Source: a gamma proteobacterium SCGC AB-629-P17
GTDB taxonomy: Bacteria > Pseudomonadota > Gammaproteobacteria > PS1 > Pseudothioglobaceae
DNA: 44,155 bases
Reading direction: 5' to 3'
NCBI GenBank assembly: GCA_000372785.1
Contig: KB889780.1
Coordinates: 43,530 to 87,684, forward strand
Below are positions 32,987 through 41,981 of the stretch, one piece after another (the stretch's first letter is position 1; every line of letters starts with the position of its first letter). The notes beneath the pieces were generated by a model. The model was given only the letters and a program-made list of their open reading frames with translations, did no database searches and was not told where the DNA came from. The position numbers were made by a program, and so were the translations under genes.

Positions 32987-33005
32987 ATTAAGATAAAAAT
33001 TCAAC

Positions 33006-34163
33006 TTATGGCTTCAAGTCAGCGATAATATCGGATATATCTTCTAGTCCGACAGATATACGAACAAGGTTATCTGAGATGTTGCATTGCTTTTTTTCTT
33101 CGTCTGAAAGTCGAGCGTGAGTTGTTGATGCAGGATGGGTAATGGTACTCTTGGTATCTCCAAGATTTGCAGTAATCGAAATCATTTTGGTATTGTTTAT
33201 AAGTCGAAAAGTGTCTTCTTTCCCACCAGATACTTCGAAGGAGACGATACCACCAAAATCACGTTGTTGCTCTTTGGCGATTTGATGATGAGGATGAGAC
33301 TCTAGTCCAAGGTAGTGTACTTTTTCTACAAAAGACTGATCGTTCAGCCAATTTGCTAGTTGCCGTGCATTTTCACAATGTGCCTTCATTCTCAGGGGGA
33401 GTGTTTCAAGACCTTTGAGAACAACCCAAGCATTAAAAGCGCTCAAGGTTGGCCCTGTTGTTCTAATAAAGCTACTGATTTCCTCTAGCAGCTCACTGCT
33501 TCCTGCGATAGCCCCTGCGAGACATCGGCCCTGACCGTCCATGTATTTTGTTGCCGAGTGAATGACTATATCTGCCCCCAATGCTAATGGTTTTTGAAGG
33601 GCTGGCGTCATCACACAATTATCAACAGCCAATATGATATTGTGTTTTTTGGATATGGTTGAAAGTGCTCGCAAATCGACAACCTCACCTAGGGGGTTTG
33701 ATGGTGTTTCAAGAATGAATAGCTTCGTGTTGGACTGGATACTGTCCTTCCAGGTGATTAAATCGGGTAAGTCTACAAATGTTACTTCGATGCCAAACCT
33801 TTTGACAATGGTATTGAGGAGTACAGTAGTGGTTCCAAACATTCCACGAGATGCAACAATATGATCTCCGGTTTTGGATAGCGCCATAATGGTGGCGAAA
33901 ATAGCCGACATACCACTAGCGGTTGCAAGACATGATTCAGCTCCCTCCAGAGAGGCTAATTTATCTTGAAAAGCTTCTACGGTTGGGTTAGTGAATCTCG
34001 AATATACATTACCCTGTTCTTCCTTAGCAAATCTTAGAGCAGCCTGCTCGGCGCTCTCGAAAGTAAAACTTGAGGTCAGAAAAATAGCAGCAGAATGTTC
34101 TTGTTCTTGGGTAGTTTTATAACCTTCACGAATTGCTTTGGTTTCAAATTTATTATCTTTCAT
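33006..34163 (-). CDS. metZ: O-succinylhomoserine sulfhydrylase
   Basis: PLP enzyme of the Cys/Met metabolism family that makes homocysteine directly from O-succinylhomoserine and sulfide. 385 residues. PLP-binding Lys206 in IHSATKYMDGQGR, with YSRFTNPT and SGMSAIFAT upstream. Cystathionine gamma-synthase and related enzymes share this fold, but the position right after purF (16 nt) is the well-known gammaproteobacterial cvpA-purF-metZ order, and QGRCLAG supports MetZ. Direct sulfhydrylation would mean methionine is made without cystathionine. Confidence 0.93.
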   Translation of the reverse strand: MKDNKFETKAIREGYKTTQEQEHSAAIFLTSSFTFESAEQAALRFAKEEQGNVYSRFTNPTVEAFQDKLASLEGAESCLATASGMSAIFATIMALSKTGDHIVASRGMFGTTTVLLNTIVKRFGIEVTFVDLPDLITWKDSIQSNTKLFILETPSNPLGEVVDLRALSTISKKHNIILAVDNCVMTPALQKPLALGADIVIHSATKYMDGQGRCLAGAIAGSSELLEEISSFIRTTGPTLSAFNAWVVLKGLETLPLRMKAHCENARQLANWLNDQSFVEKVHYLGLESHPHHQIAKEQQRDFGGIVSFEVSGGKEDTFRLINNTKMISITANLGDTKSTITHPASTTHARLSDEEKKQCNISDNLVRISVGLEDISDIIADLKP

Positions 34164-34179
34164 ATAACTTTATAGTTAA

Positions 34180-35697
34180 TCAATCTACTTCATTGTAGAT
34201 TAATTCTGAGTTTTCATTGGTAATATTGTTTTGTTTAGCCTTATCGGATCTAAGGGTTTCAATATTGTCCAGATAAGAAGTATCAATATCTTTAGTAAGA
34301 TATTGACCGTTAAAACAAGAACAATCGAAAGATGAGATATCAGGGTTGCCCTGTTGAACAGACCAAATTAAATCCTCTAGATTTTGATAAATCAATTTAT
34401 CAGCACCAATTGTTTGGCAAACTTCATCGGTGGTTTTGTTGTGCGCAACAAACTCATTCTTGCTGGCCATATCGATACCGTATACATTAGGGTAGCGAAC
34501 CGGTGGTGCAGCTGATGCAAAAAAGACTTTTTTTGCACCCGCAACTCTAGCCATTTGTACAATTTCTTTGCTGGTTGTGCCACGCACAATAGAGTCATCT
34601 ACTAGAAGAACGTTCTTATCCTTGAATTCGAGCTCGATTGCGCTTAGTTTTTGACGTACAGATTTTTTTCTTTGTTTTTGTCCGGGCATAATAAAAGTTC
34701 GAGCAATATAGCGGTTCTTGATAAAACCTTCACGATACTTAAGATCCAATTCATTGGCCAGCTGAAGAGCGGCTGTTCTTGAGGTGTCAGGAACAGGCAT
34801 AACTACATCAATTTTCTCATCTGGCCACTTTGACTTAATTTTTTCTGCTAGTCGTTCGCCCATTCTGAGGCGTGATTTATAAACCGAGATTTTGTCAATA
34901 ATGGAATCAGGTCTTGCAAAATAAACAAATTCAAAAATGCAGGGAGATAGTTCTGAACTGTCTGCACATTTTTTGGAATGAATATTTCCTTTGCGGTCAA
35001 TTACAACAGCCTCTCCTGGCTCTACGTCACGCGTAATTTTGTAACCAAGAGCTGTTAAAGCAACGCTTTCAGATGCAATCATGTAACTAGTGCCTTTCGC
35101 TGTAGTTTTTTCACCCAGGATTAGAGGTCTTATTCCGTGAGGGTCTCTAAATCCAAAGATACCATAGCCTGGAATCATTCCAATCGCTGCATAAGCCCCC
35201 TTGACACGCTGATGAAGTTTTTTTACTGCCTTAAATATATCCGTCTCGTTAATTCGATGTTTTTGTTCTTTTGCTATTTCACTGGCCAATATATTGAGCA
35301 GTATTTCTGAATCAGAGTTGGTATTTATATGCCTCAGATCTTGTTCAAAAAGCTCTTTCGTTAGTGCTTCAGTATTAGTCAGATTGCCATTATGTGCAAA
35401 AGCGATTCCGTAGGGCGAGTTTACATAAAACGGCTGAGCTTCAGCGCCTGAAGAGCTTCCAGCAGTTGGGTAGCGGATATGTCCAATCCCCATATCGCCT
35501 ATCAATTTGGTTATATGTTTTGTTCTAAAAACATTGCGCACCATGCCGTTACCTTTGCGCATGTAAAAGCGCCCTTTACTGGCTGTGGTGATTCCTGCGG
35601 CATCTTGACCACGATGCTGGATAATAGTTAGTGCGTCATAAATATAAACACCTACATCTTTTTTTGTAGTGGATAGCATTCCGACAATACCGCACAT
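34180..35697 (-). CDS. purF: Amidophosphoribosyltransferase
   Basis: First committed step of purine synthesis: PRPP plus glutamine to phosphoribosylamine. 505 residues, as in E. coli (505). Cys2 is the glutaminase nucleophile (MCGIVGML, after Met removal); the N-terminal Ntn domain shows GIGHIRYPTAGSS and AFAHNGNLTN; the C-terminal phosphoribosyltransferase domain has the PRPP motif VLLVDDSIVRGTTSKE. It lies 3 nt after cvpA on the same strand, with metZ next. Confidence 0.98.
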   Translation of the reverse strand: MCGIVGMLSTTKKDVGVYIYDALTIIQHRGQDAAGITTASKGRFYMRKGNGMVRNVFRTKHITKLIGDMGIGHIRYPTAGSSSGAEAQPFYVNSPYGIAFAHNGNLTNTEALTKELFEQDLRHINTNSDSEILLNILASEIAKEQKHRINETDIFKAVKKLHQRVKGAYAAIGMIPGYGIFGFRDPHGIRPLILGEKTTAKGTSYMIASESVALTALGYKITRDVEPGEAVVIDRKGNIHSKKCADSSELSPCIFEFVYFARPDSIIDKISVYKSRLRMGERLAEKIKSKWPDEKIDVVMPVPDTSRTAALQLANELDLKYREGFIKNRYIARTFIMPGQKQRKKSVRQKLSAIELEFKDKNVLLVDDSIVRGTTSKEIVQMARVAGAKKVFFASAAPPVRYPNVYGIDMASKNEFVAHNKTTDEVCQTIGADKLIYQNLEDLIWSVQQGNPDISSFDCSCFNGQYLTKDIDTSYLDNIETLRSDKAKQNNITNENSELIYNEVD

Positions 35698-35700
35698 AGT

Positions 35701-36597
35701 TTATTCCCCTAAAATTTCGCTTTCTATGAATGTGGCAACTGCGTCGCCAGGTTCGAGTTTAACAAATAACAAATGTTCTGACAAAAAAGGTTTAATATCA
35801 ACCGCCCAATCTTGAAATGTTCTCAGTGCCCCACTGGTTTCAACCCATGCATGATTTTGGGTGACCCAGCTTAAGCTTTGCAATACAAGTACTATTATTA
35901 GAACAAAAATTCCGCCCTTAAATAAACCTAAAACTGCACCAAGAAAATTATTCTTCAATCCGCCAACATTGCGTGCATTAATTAACACATCAAGAGCTTG
36001 TAGAATGTTGAGAATTTTTTCAAATACCGGCGCCATCAGGCAAGGCTTTTCAGTATCAATGGTAATATTAAGAAGCTTTGATAAAGCCAATACAGCAGCA
36101 ATAAGTGCAGCAAAAACAATTACGAACGATACAAAAATACGAAAGGAATTGCTAGTCACAATGGATTCCATTGTCTGGAGTTCAGCGACCACTCCCATGT
36201 AGTGGTAACTCAGAATAGCGACCAGTGCCGTTATTATTATCTTTGTGAATGAACGATTCAGTTCACAGGGATTTTCAACTTGTGAAGAGGCTCCTGCAGT
36301 CTTGTAAAGCGCCCTCTTAACAAACCAAATACCAATAAATATAGCTCCAAACGATAGTGCGAAGATTGATTGGCCCTCCGAAGTACTTGGGTCGCTCAAT
36401 AGGGCGTTGGCTAAATTATCATAGTAAAGCCAAGCAAGAGCAATCGCCAGAATCACAAATAATAGGCTAATAATCTCCTTTGCAAGGCCTTGTATAAAAC
36501 CTCTAATAACAAAAAAAACTAGAATGATGAGGGTGAGCCAATCTGACCAAGCCAGCACACTTATCGTGTTCCAAAAGTTGTCAAAAAAATTGCTCAT
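35701..36597 (-). CDS. cvpA: CvpA-family membrane protein, enlarged
   Basis: Inner-membrane protein of the CvpA (colicin V production) family, always next to purF in Gammaproteobacteria. E. coli CvpA has 162 residues; this one has 298. Residues about 18-95 match the first half (LIILVFFVIRGFIQGLAKEI then the TM2-TM3 unit) and 214-298 the last part (NNFLGAVLGLFKGGIFVLI). Between them are about 120 extra residues that look like a second copy of the TM2-TM3 unit: compare ALAWLYYDNLANALL...SIFALSFGAIFIGI (53-90) with AILSYHYMGVVAEL...SFRIFVSFVIVFAALI (127-166). The ATG at 36595-36597 is clear. Confidence 0.88.
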   Translation of the reverse strand: MSNFFDNFWNTISVLAWSDWLTLIILVFFVIRGFIQGLAKEIISLLFVILAIALAWLYYDNLANALLSDPSTSEGQSIFALSFGAIFIGIWFVKRALYKTAGASSQVENPCELNRSFTKIIITALVAILSYHYMGVVAELQTMESIVTSNSFRIFVSFVIVFAALIAAVLALSKLLNITIDTEKPCLMAPVFEKILNILQALDVLINARNVGGLKNNFLGAVLGLFKGGIFVLIIVLVLQSLSWVTQNHAWVETSGALRTFQDWAVDIKPFLSEHLLFVKLEPGDAVATFIESEILGE

Positions 36598-36672
36598 GGT
36601 CTCCCTGATTGATATGGCTAATTTTACAATAGTTTCCTAGGACCGGACACGAACTCCATTAACTAATAATAC

Positions 36673-37869
36673 TCAGATTTCTTTTAAGATAACGCTGGCA
36701 TCGGCGACCGTATAGAAGGAGCCAAAAATGACAACCCTTTGAATTTCTTTCATTGCAAGTGCCTGCTCTATCGCGCTAGCCATGCTAGCGCAAACCGTTG
36801 TCTCTTGAGAGTCGCCAAACTTGTCTTTAAGGGTTTCCATTTGAATAGAACGCGTAGCTGAGAGTGGCACCAAAAACCAGTGCTTAATGTTTGATGAGGC
36901 CAGCTCAATCATGTCATCGATATTTTTGTCAGCTAGTGCGGAAAAAATGGCCACCGTCTCCATGGCTGAGTCTGACAATGTGTCGACCAGAGTCTGAACG
37001 GCTGCAGGGTTGTGAGCGACATCAAGAATGACAGTTTTATTGGCTACCTTGAGAGTTTCAAAGCGGGCAACGATTTGGGCCTGCTTGATTCCGCTTTTAA
37101 TCATTTCCTTGGAAACAGGGAATTGGTCACTGATTGTTTCGATGACTTTTATGGCAACAGCTGCATTGAGTCTTTGGTGGACACCCTCTAGTCCTATTTC
37201 GCCTTCATATTGTTCCTTGACAAGCGTCAATGGTGCACCTATCTTTTTGGCGTAGGCCAGTACACTGTCTGGCGGGTCCTGATCACCGCAAATGCAAGGC
37301 TTTGCAGTGCGCATAATGCCGGCCTTTTCAGTGCCGATTGATTCGCGTGTGTCTCCAAGGTATTCGGTATGATCTATTGCAATATTGGTAATAACACTGA
37401 CATCGCTATCGACAATATTGACCGAATCTAGACGACCTCCAAGACCCACTTCAAGGATGGCAATATCGACATCAGCTTCAGAGAAAATAATTAACGCTGC
37501 CAAGGTTGAAAATTCAAAGTAAGTTAAAGAGACACCTTGCCTTTTTTCCTCAATCGCTTCAAAGGCTTTAATGATCACTTCATCATTAACAATCTCACCG
37601 TCGATTGTGAAGCGCTCGTTGTAGTTAATGAGGTGTGGCGAAGTGGAGCAACCTACTTTATATTTTGAGTTTTTATAAATACTATCGATATAGGCGATTG
37701 TAGAGCCTTTGCCATTTGTGCCAGCAACCGTTATGGCAAAAAACGGCACTCCATCCGGGAAAAGGCGTTGATAGACACGTTGAACTCTGTCTAAGCCGAG
37801 AACAATGGTTTCTTCCATCAGCCGCTCTTGCCAGCTTAGCCATTCATCAAGAGTTTTTTTGTTGTACAT
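36673..37869 (-). CDS. folC: Folylpolyglutamate/dihydrofolate synthase
   Basis: Mur-ligase-family enzyme adding glutamate to dihydropteroate and to folates. 398 residues (E. coli 422). P-loop AGTNGKGSTIAY at 49-60, EVGLGGRLDSVN, and NIAIDHTEYLGDTRESIGTEKAGI for folate and metal binding; the C-terminal domain has VILDVAHNPAAVQTL. It is 75 nt upstream of cvpA, in the order folC-cvpA-purF-metZ; the dedD/SPOR gene often found between folC and cvpA is missing. Confidence 0.96.
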   Translation of the reverse strand: MYNKKTLDEWLSWQERLMEETIVLGLDRVQRVYQRLFPDGVPFFAITVAGTNGKGSTIAYIDSIYKNSKYKVGCSTSPHLINYNERFTIDGEIVNDEVIIKAFEAIEEKRQGVSLTYFEFSTLAALIIFSEADVDIAILEVGLGGRLDSVNIVDSDVSVITNIAIDHTEYLGDTRESIGTEKAGIMRTAKPCICGDQDPPDSVLAYAKKIGAPLTLVKEQYEGEIGLEGVHQRLNAAVAIKVIETISDQFPVSKEMIKSGIKQAQIVARFETLKVANKTVILDVAHNPAAVQTLVDTLSDSAMETVAIFSALADKNIDDMIELASSNIKHWFLVPLSATRSIQMETLKDKFGDSQETTVCASMASAIEQALAMKEIQRVVIFGSFYTVADASVILKEI

Positions 37870-37909
37870 AGTGAGAAGTTACTATACCTAATCTCTAACT
37901 AGTCAAAAG

Positions 37910-38365
37910 TCATTTGTCTTCCCAGAACTCACCTTCGATGGTTTTATTTTTGTTGTCGCTCGTCTGCTCTTGCTTTCCAGTTCTGTGAATAAAAATTGCA
38001 TTTCTCTGGCTAAAAAAACGTTCCGCATTTTTCTCAAGGATGTGATTAATAAAATATCTTCTAGACCAAGGCATTAAGCCTAACAAACCCAAGCCATCTG
38101 TAATGAAACCCGGTGTCAATAGCAAAACACCTGAAACAAGGATAACGACACCCTCAAACATCTCCAATGCGGGCGTTTTGCCTTCAGCTATGCTCTGTTG
38201 GGCCTTAGCCATCGTTGACCAGCCCTGCTGCCTTAATAGGGTCGATCCAATCAGCGCAGTCACAATAACGAGTAGCACAGTTGACAGGCCTCCAATAGCC
38301 TGCCCAACGGTCACAAGGACGTAAATTTCAAGAAGAGTCATTACCACAAAAATAGGGAATAACAT
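37910..38365 (-). CDS. fxsA: FxsA-family membrane protein
   Basis: 151-residue cytoplasmic-membrane protein; overexpressed E. coli FxsA relieves phage T7 exclusion by the F plasmid, but its normal job is unknown. Membrane segments lie at about 2-20 (FPIFVVMTLLEIYVLVTVG), 25-45 and 72-95, with the family-like LRQQGW and GKTPALEMFEGVVILVSGVLLLTPGF. The C-terminal 35 residues are charged and cytoplasmic. It directly abuts trmB (no gap), forming the operon xthA-trmB-fxsA. Confidence 0.9.
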   Translation of the reverse strand: MLFPIFVVMTLLEIYVLVTVGQAIGGLSTVLLVIVTALIGSTLLRQQGWSTMAKAQQSIAEGKTPALEMFEGVVILVSGVLLLTPGFITDGLGLLGLMPWSRRYFINHILEKNAERFFSQRNAIFIHRTGKQEQTSDNKNKTIEGEFWEDK

Positions 38366-39061
38366 CTAACCTCCTTTCGAGTTAGTAAAAATAATATCCC
38401 AGACACCGTGGCCTAATTTTTGACCACGATTTTCAAATTTGGTCAAAGGCCGATGCTTGGGTCTTGGGGAGTATATATGGTCTCCCATGGTGTTTTTAAA
38501 GTGCTGATGAGATTCCAGCGTTTCCATGATGTGATCGGCATAGTTTTCCCAGTCGGTTGCTATATGGACGATTCCACCTTTTTTTAGCTTTTTTGCAAGA
38601 ATGTCTAGAAAGCTGGTTTGCATGATTCTGCGCTTGTGGTGTCTCTTTTTATGCCAAGGGTCCGGGAAGAATAGTTGAAATTTTGATAGGCCGTCGTCAG
38701 CAATATGGTTTTGAAGCACCTCAACTGCGTCCTCTTTAATAATTTTCAGGTTGCCTAGTTGGCGTTTGTTTGCTTCATTGATGAGCCTGCCAATGCCGGC
38801 CTCGTAGACCTCGATTCCTAGGAAGTTTTGCTGCGGTTGCTGGACTGCCATTTCCAGCAGGCTGTCACCATTTCCAAAGCCGACCTCAAGGGTTACATCA
38901 TGTGAATTCATGAAAAGTTCCCCGAAGTTGAGATGTTTGTCTGTCAGATTGACACCGTAGTTTGGCCACAATTCGTTTAGTGCGGTCGCCTGAGCTTTGG
39001 ACAGTCTTCCAGAGCGCCTAACGAAACTTTGAATTTTACGCAAGGACTTGGCCTCAGTCAT
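38366..39061 (-). CDS. trmB: tRNA (guanine-N7)-methyltransferase
   Basis: SAM-dependent methylation of guanosine 46 in tRNA. 231 residues (E. coli 239). SAM-binding motif LEVGFGNGDSLLEMA, and the family signature FFPDPWHKKRHHKRR with the catalytic Asp; the C-terminus has the TKFENRGQKLGHGVWD motif. The ATG overlaps the xthA stop by 4 nt (ATGA on the minus strand). The gene is therefore translationally coupled to xthA. Confidence 0.97.
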   Translation of the reverse strand: MTEAKSLRKIQSFVRRSGRLSKAQATALNELWPNYGVNLTDKHLNFGELFMNSHDVTLEVGFGNGDSLLEMAVQQPQQNFLGIEVYEAGIGRLINEANKRQLGNLKIIKEDAVEVLQNHIADDGLSKFQLFFPDPWHKKRHHKRRIMQTSFLDILAKKLKKGGIVHIATDWENYADHIMETLESHQHFKNTMGDHIYSPRPKHRPLTKFENRGQKLGHGVWDIIFTNSKGG

Positions 39062-39822
39062 AGCTTGTAATCCATAATCAGTGGAGAGTGGTCAGAAAAA
39101 CGTTCTTTCTTGTAGATCTCGCAAGCCGTTGCAAGACCGGTAAGATTTGAACTCACCACCTGGTAGTCAAGACGCCAGCCGGTATTGTTTAGCCAGGCCT
39201 GGCCTCTATTGGACCACCACGTGTATTGAAATTCATCTTGATTGATTTCCCTGAAAGCGTCGATATAGCCTACCTCGTCATAGAGTTTGTCTAGCCAAGC
39301 TCTCTCTTCAGGCAGGAATCCTGAGTTCTTTTGGTTCGATCGCCAGTTCTTTAAATCAATCTTTTTGTGGGCGATATTCCAGTCACCACAGAAAATGTAC
39401 TTTCTACCGTCATTTTGCAATGCATGTAAATGAGGCAGCAAGCGGTCGCAGATGAATTCCATTTTAAAGGCCTGCCTCTCCTCTTTGGAAGAGCCAGAGG
39501 GCAAGTAAATGGAAGCCACGCTTAAATCTCCAAAGTCAGCCTGAATCAGTCGGCCCTCAGAATTGATGTCCTGCCAAGGGCTATAGATCACCCGATCGGG
39601 CTTTGATTTGCAATAAAGAGCGGTTCCACTATAGCCTTTGCGTTCCGCGCTATGATAATAGGTGTACATTCCGGAAGGGTAGAAGCGTTCATCAAGCTGG
39701 TGTTCTTGTGCCTTGATTTCTTGCAAACAGACAACATCCGCATTTTGTTTTTCTAACCAGCTGAAAAAACCTTTTCGTTCAGCCGCTCGAATTCCATTGA
39801 CATTAATTGTTATAATTCTCAT
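39058..39822 (-). CDS. xthA: Exodeoxyribonuclease III
   Basis: AP endonuclease/3' exonuclease of the ExoIII family, active in base excision repair. 254 residues (E. coli 268). Key residues are present: LQEIKAQ (metal-binding Glu), YLPSGS, GDWNIAH (Asp and Asn) and SDHSPLI (Asp-His pair), so it is a real nuclease, not the inactive Pseudomonas Crc paralogue that occupies the same site next to pyrE. The gene is divergent from pyrE with only 31 nt between the starts. Confidence 0.95.
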   Translation of the reverse strand: MRIITINVNGIRAAERKGFFSWLEKQNADVVCLQEIKAQEHQLDERFYPSGMYTYYHSAERKGYSGTALYCKSKPDRVIYSPWQDINSEGRLIQADFGDLSVASIYLPSGSSKEERQAFKMEFICDRLLPHLHALQNDGRKYIFCGDWNIAHKKIDLKNWRSNQKNSGFLPEERAWLDKLYDEVGYIDAFREINQDEFQYTWWSNRGQAWLNNTGWRLDYQVVSSNLTGLATACEIYKKERFSDHSPLIMDYKL

Positions 39823-39853
39823 TGCGATTATTTTAATAGTTTAGGAATATTCG

Positions 39854-40495
39854 ATGGAACAGTATCAAAACGATTTTGTAGACTTTATGTTGGAAATCGG
39901 AGCCCTTAAGTTTGGAGAATTTACACTTAAATCCGGTCGGGTGAGCCCTTATTTTTTCAATGCAGGTCAATTTAATCAAGGCAACCATTTATCCCAGCTC
40001 GGACAATTTTATGCTCAAGCCATCGAGTCCAGCGGCATCAAATTTGATGTTCTATTTGGCCCCGCATATAAAGGAATTCCGCTCGCAGCAGCAACAGCTA
40101 TTGCGCTCAATGACAGTTTCAATAGAAGTGTTCCCTATAGTTTTAATCGAAAAGAAGCCAAGGACCATGGTGAAGGTGGGAACATCGTCGGTCATCCGCT
40201 TGAGAGGGACATTCTAATCATAGACGATGTCATAACCGCTGGAACAGCGATCAGAGAAGCAAAAGACATTATCGAAGCCAATGGCGCCAACACGAAAGGC
40301 GTGGTGGTTGCATTGGACCGACAAGAGAAGGGCGAAGGCGAACTCTCAGCTATTCAAGAGGTGGAACAAAATTTTGGTATTGCCGTTGTGAGCATCATTA
40401 ACTTGTCTCATATCGTTGATTACCTGAAAGCCAATGATGATAAAAATATCATCAGTAGGATTGAGAGTTACCGTTCCCAGTATGGTATTTCCTAA
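39854..40495 (+). CDS. pyrE: Orotate phosphoribosyltransferase
   Basis: Pyrimidine synthesis enzyme turning orotate and PRPP into orotidine 5'-phosphate. 213 residues, as in E. coli. PRPP-binding motif [42 protein letters not shown] contains the mobile catalytic loop. The start ATG is 31 nt from the divergent xthA start. No leader attenuator was seen in the short intergenic region. Confidence 0.98.
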   Translation: MEQYQNDFVDFMLEIGALKFGEFTLKSGRVSPYFFNAGQFNQGNHLSQLGQFYAQAIESSGIKFDVLFGPAYKGIPLAAATAIALNDSFNRSVPYSFNRKEAKDHGEGGNIVGHPLERDILIIDDVITAGTAIREAKDIIEANGANTKGVVVALDRQEKGEGELSAIQEVEQNFGIAVVSIINLSHIVDYLKANDDKNIISRIESYRSQYGIS

Positions 40496-40504
40496 TTAAA
40501 TCGA

Positions 40505-40951
40505 TTAGCGGGTTTCTGTAAGGGGTTCAACGATAAGTGTCGAAGAGTCGGTATCAATGATTCGAACTTTTTGTCCAACACTCATTTCACAGCCCTTTGC
40601 AAACCACAAAGACTCACCCAGCCTAACTTTGACAATGCTGTTTTCAATAGAGACAACTGTGCATTCCTTGCCAATGTGGCTCTTAGCATTAATGCTTAGC
40701 TCATCATCAACCGTTTTCACTGGGAAGTATTTTTTTGCTAATAATGTGGAAACTGCTGAGAGCAATACAAAGCTTAGAACTTGTAATCCAGAGGAAACTC
40801 CAGGGTACAAATAGAACACAATACTGATTGTGATAGCGGATGCACCAATCCAGAGCAGGAACATTGACCACAAGAACAGTTCAACGATGACCAATGCGAG
40901 TCCAAATACAAGCCAATGCAAGTAGTTTAGGTTTTCTAACAACATTTCCAT
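40505..40951 (-). CDS. NfeD-family membrane protein (YbbK-like)
   Basis: 148 residues with two to three N-terminal membrane segments (about 12-30, 33-50, 53-70) and a C-terminal OB-fold domain (about 85-145; SHIGKECTVVSIENSIVKVRLGESLWFA...GQKVRIIDTDSSTLIVEP). NfeD proteins normally work beside an SPFH/band-7 stomatin-like partner (QmcA) in membrane quality control, typically encoded next door. No such gene is in this window; the neighbour on the upstream side is the divergent oxygenase cassette. The ATG at 40949-40951 was chosen; a second ATG two codons later is possible. Confidence 0.85.
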   Translation of the reverse strand: MEMLLENLNYLHWLVFGLALVIVELFLWSMFLLWIGASAITISIVFYLYPGVSSGLQVLSFVLLSAVSTLLAKKYFPVKTVDDELSINAKSHIGKECTVVSIENSIVKVRLGESLWFAKGCEMSVGQKVRIIDTDSSTLIVEPLTETR

Positions 40952-41066
40952 GAAGGTGATTTTATATTCTTTATGAGGGAGTAATAAAATTTTCCTTGCT
41001 GTCCGTCTAAAAAATATTTATTTTTTTTACAATTTAGGTCATAATGCAGGTACTACTGGGGTCTTT

Positions 41067-41951
41067 ATGGAAAATGGAAAACCTATAAAAAATAAAAAAC
41101 TGGTTGAAAAGTTTCAAAAGGACGGCTTTGTCGTTCTTGAAAATGCGTTAACTGATTCTCAATTGTCGGCACTCAATAGTGACTTATCAATGTGGGTTGA
41201 AGAGAGCAGAGGAAATGAAAAGTCTTACGGAAAAATCATGGATGGGAGGCCTCGTTTTGATTTGCAACTAGATAACCATTCATTTGATAACCCTGCACTT
41301 AGAAGAGTAACTTCGCCAGCTGAAATTTCACAGGCATGTCTCGATGTGGTCAAGGATAATAAAACTCTAGATCTTATTAGTGAAATTTTTGGACCAAATA
41401 TCAAGCATTGGACAAATAAAATCAACCTTAAGCTTCCAGGCTCAGGCACGGAGGTGAAGTTCCATCAGGATTTCCCTTATGAACCCCATTCAAATGAAGA
41501 CATCATGACAGTTTTATTTTTCCTTGATGACGTGACACTTGAAAACGGGCCTTTAGAAGTAGTTGCGGGTACACACAACGGACCACTTTATTCGCTATGG
41601 CATGACGGCATTTTTACAGGCGCCGTTTCTGCAGAAATTGAAGCCGAATGTAAAATGAAGGCTATCAGTTGTATAGGCAAGGCGGGTTCGGCATGTTTGA
41701 TGCATTCCAAATTAATGCATGGCTCCAAATCAAACAAAACTAAATCCGCGCGTTCTCTGTTCATAGTTTCTTATACAGCGGAAGACGCAGTCAATCTCGC
41801 TGACAACCCGCTTCCAAGTGAATTAGATGGAATGATTGTTCGAGGCAAGAAAACGGGTATCGTTCGTTCTACTAGCTATAGTGTCGAATTGCCGGAATAT
41901 CCCCAAGAGGTATCGTTCTTCGACCAGCAATCCAAAATGAAAGATATTTGA
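41067..41951 (+). CDS. PhyH-family Fe(II)/2-oxoglutarate dioxygenase (PhnY-like candidate)
   Basis: 294-residue dioxygenase of the phytanoyl-CoA hydroxylase superfamily. The iron triad is His133-x-Asp135 (KFHQDFPYEP) and His218 (LMHGSKSN); Arg229 (ARSLFIVSY), 11 residues on, should bind the 2-oxoglutarate carboxylate. It opens with the typical KFQKDGFVVLENALT. PhnY, which hydroxylates 2-aminoethylphosphonate at C1, belongs to this superfamily, and a PhnZ-like gene lies two genes downstream. That makes a phosphonate hydroxylase the best guess, but PhyH proteins are diverse (ectoine and other hydroxylases), so the substrate is open. It is the first of a tightly spaced group; a gap of 30 nt separates it from the next gene. 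Confidence 0.8.
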   Translation: MENGKPIKNKKLVEKFQKDGFVVLENALTDSQLSALNSDLSMWVEESRGNEKSYGKIMDGRPRFDLQLDNHSFDNPALRRVTSPAEISQACLDVVKDNKTLDLISEIFGPNIKHWTNKINLKLPGSGTEVKFHQDFPYEPHSNEDIMTVLFFLDDVTLENGPLEVVAGTHNGPLYSLWHDGIFTGAVSAEIEAECKMKAISCIGKAGSACLMHSKLMHGSKSNKTKSARSLFIVSYTAEDAVNLADNPLPSELDGMIVRGKKTGIVRSTSYSVELPEYPQEVSFFDQQSKMKDI

Positions 41952-41981
41952 TTATCATTCGTACTTTGTTAGGATATTGCC

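Noticed and set aside
35861-36202. 113-codon open frame antisense to cvpA.
   Set aside because: Opposite-strand shadow of membrane-coding sequence with no independent support.
39058-39822. Crc (catabolite repression protein) instead of ExoIII.
   Set aside because: Pseudomonas Crc sits beside pyrE too, but this protein keeps the nuclease residues in LQE, GDWN and SDH motifs.
40996-41045. Possible PHO box or promoter before the oxygenase cassette.
   Set aside because: Only a single CTGTC half-site is present and no -35/-10 pair has good spacing (CATAAT at 41040 lacks a partner). Phosphate control cannot be claimed.
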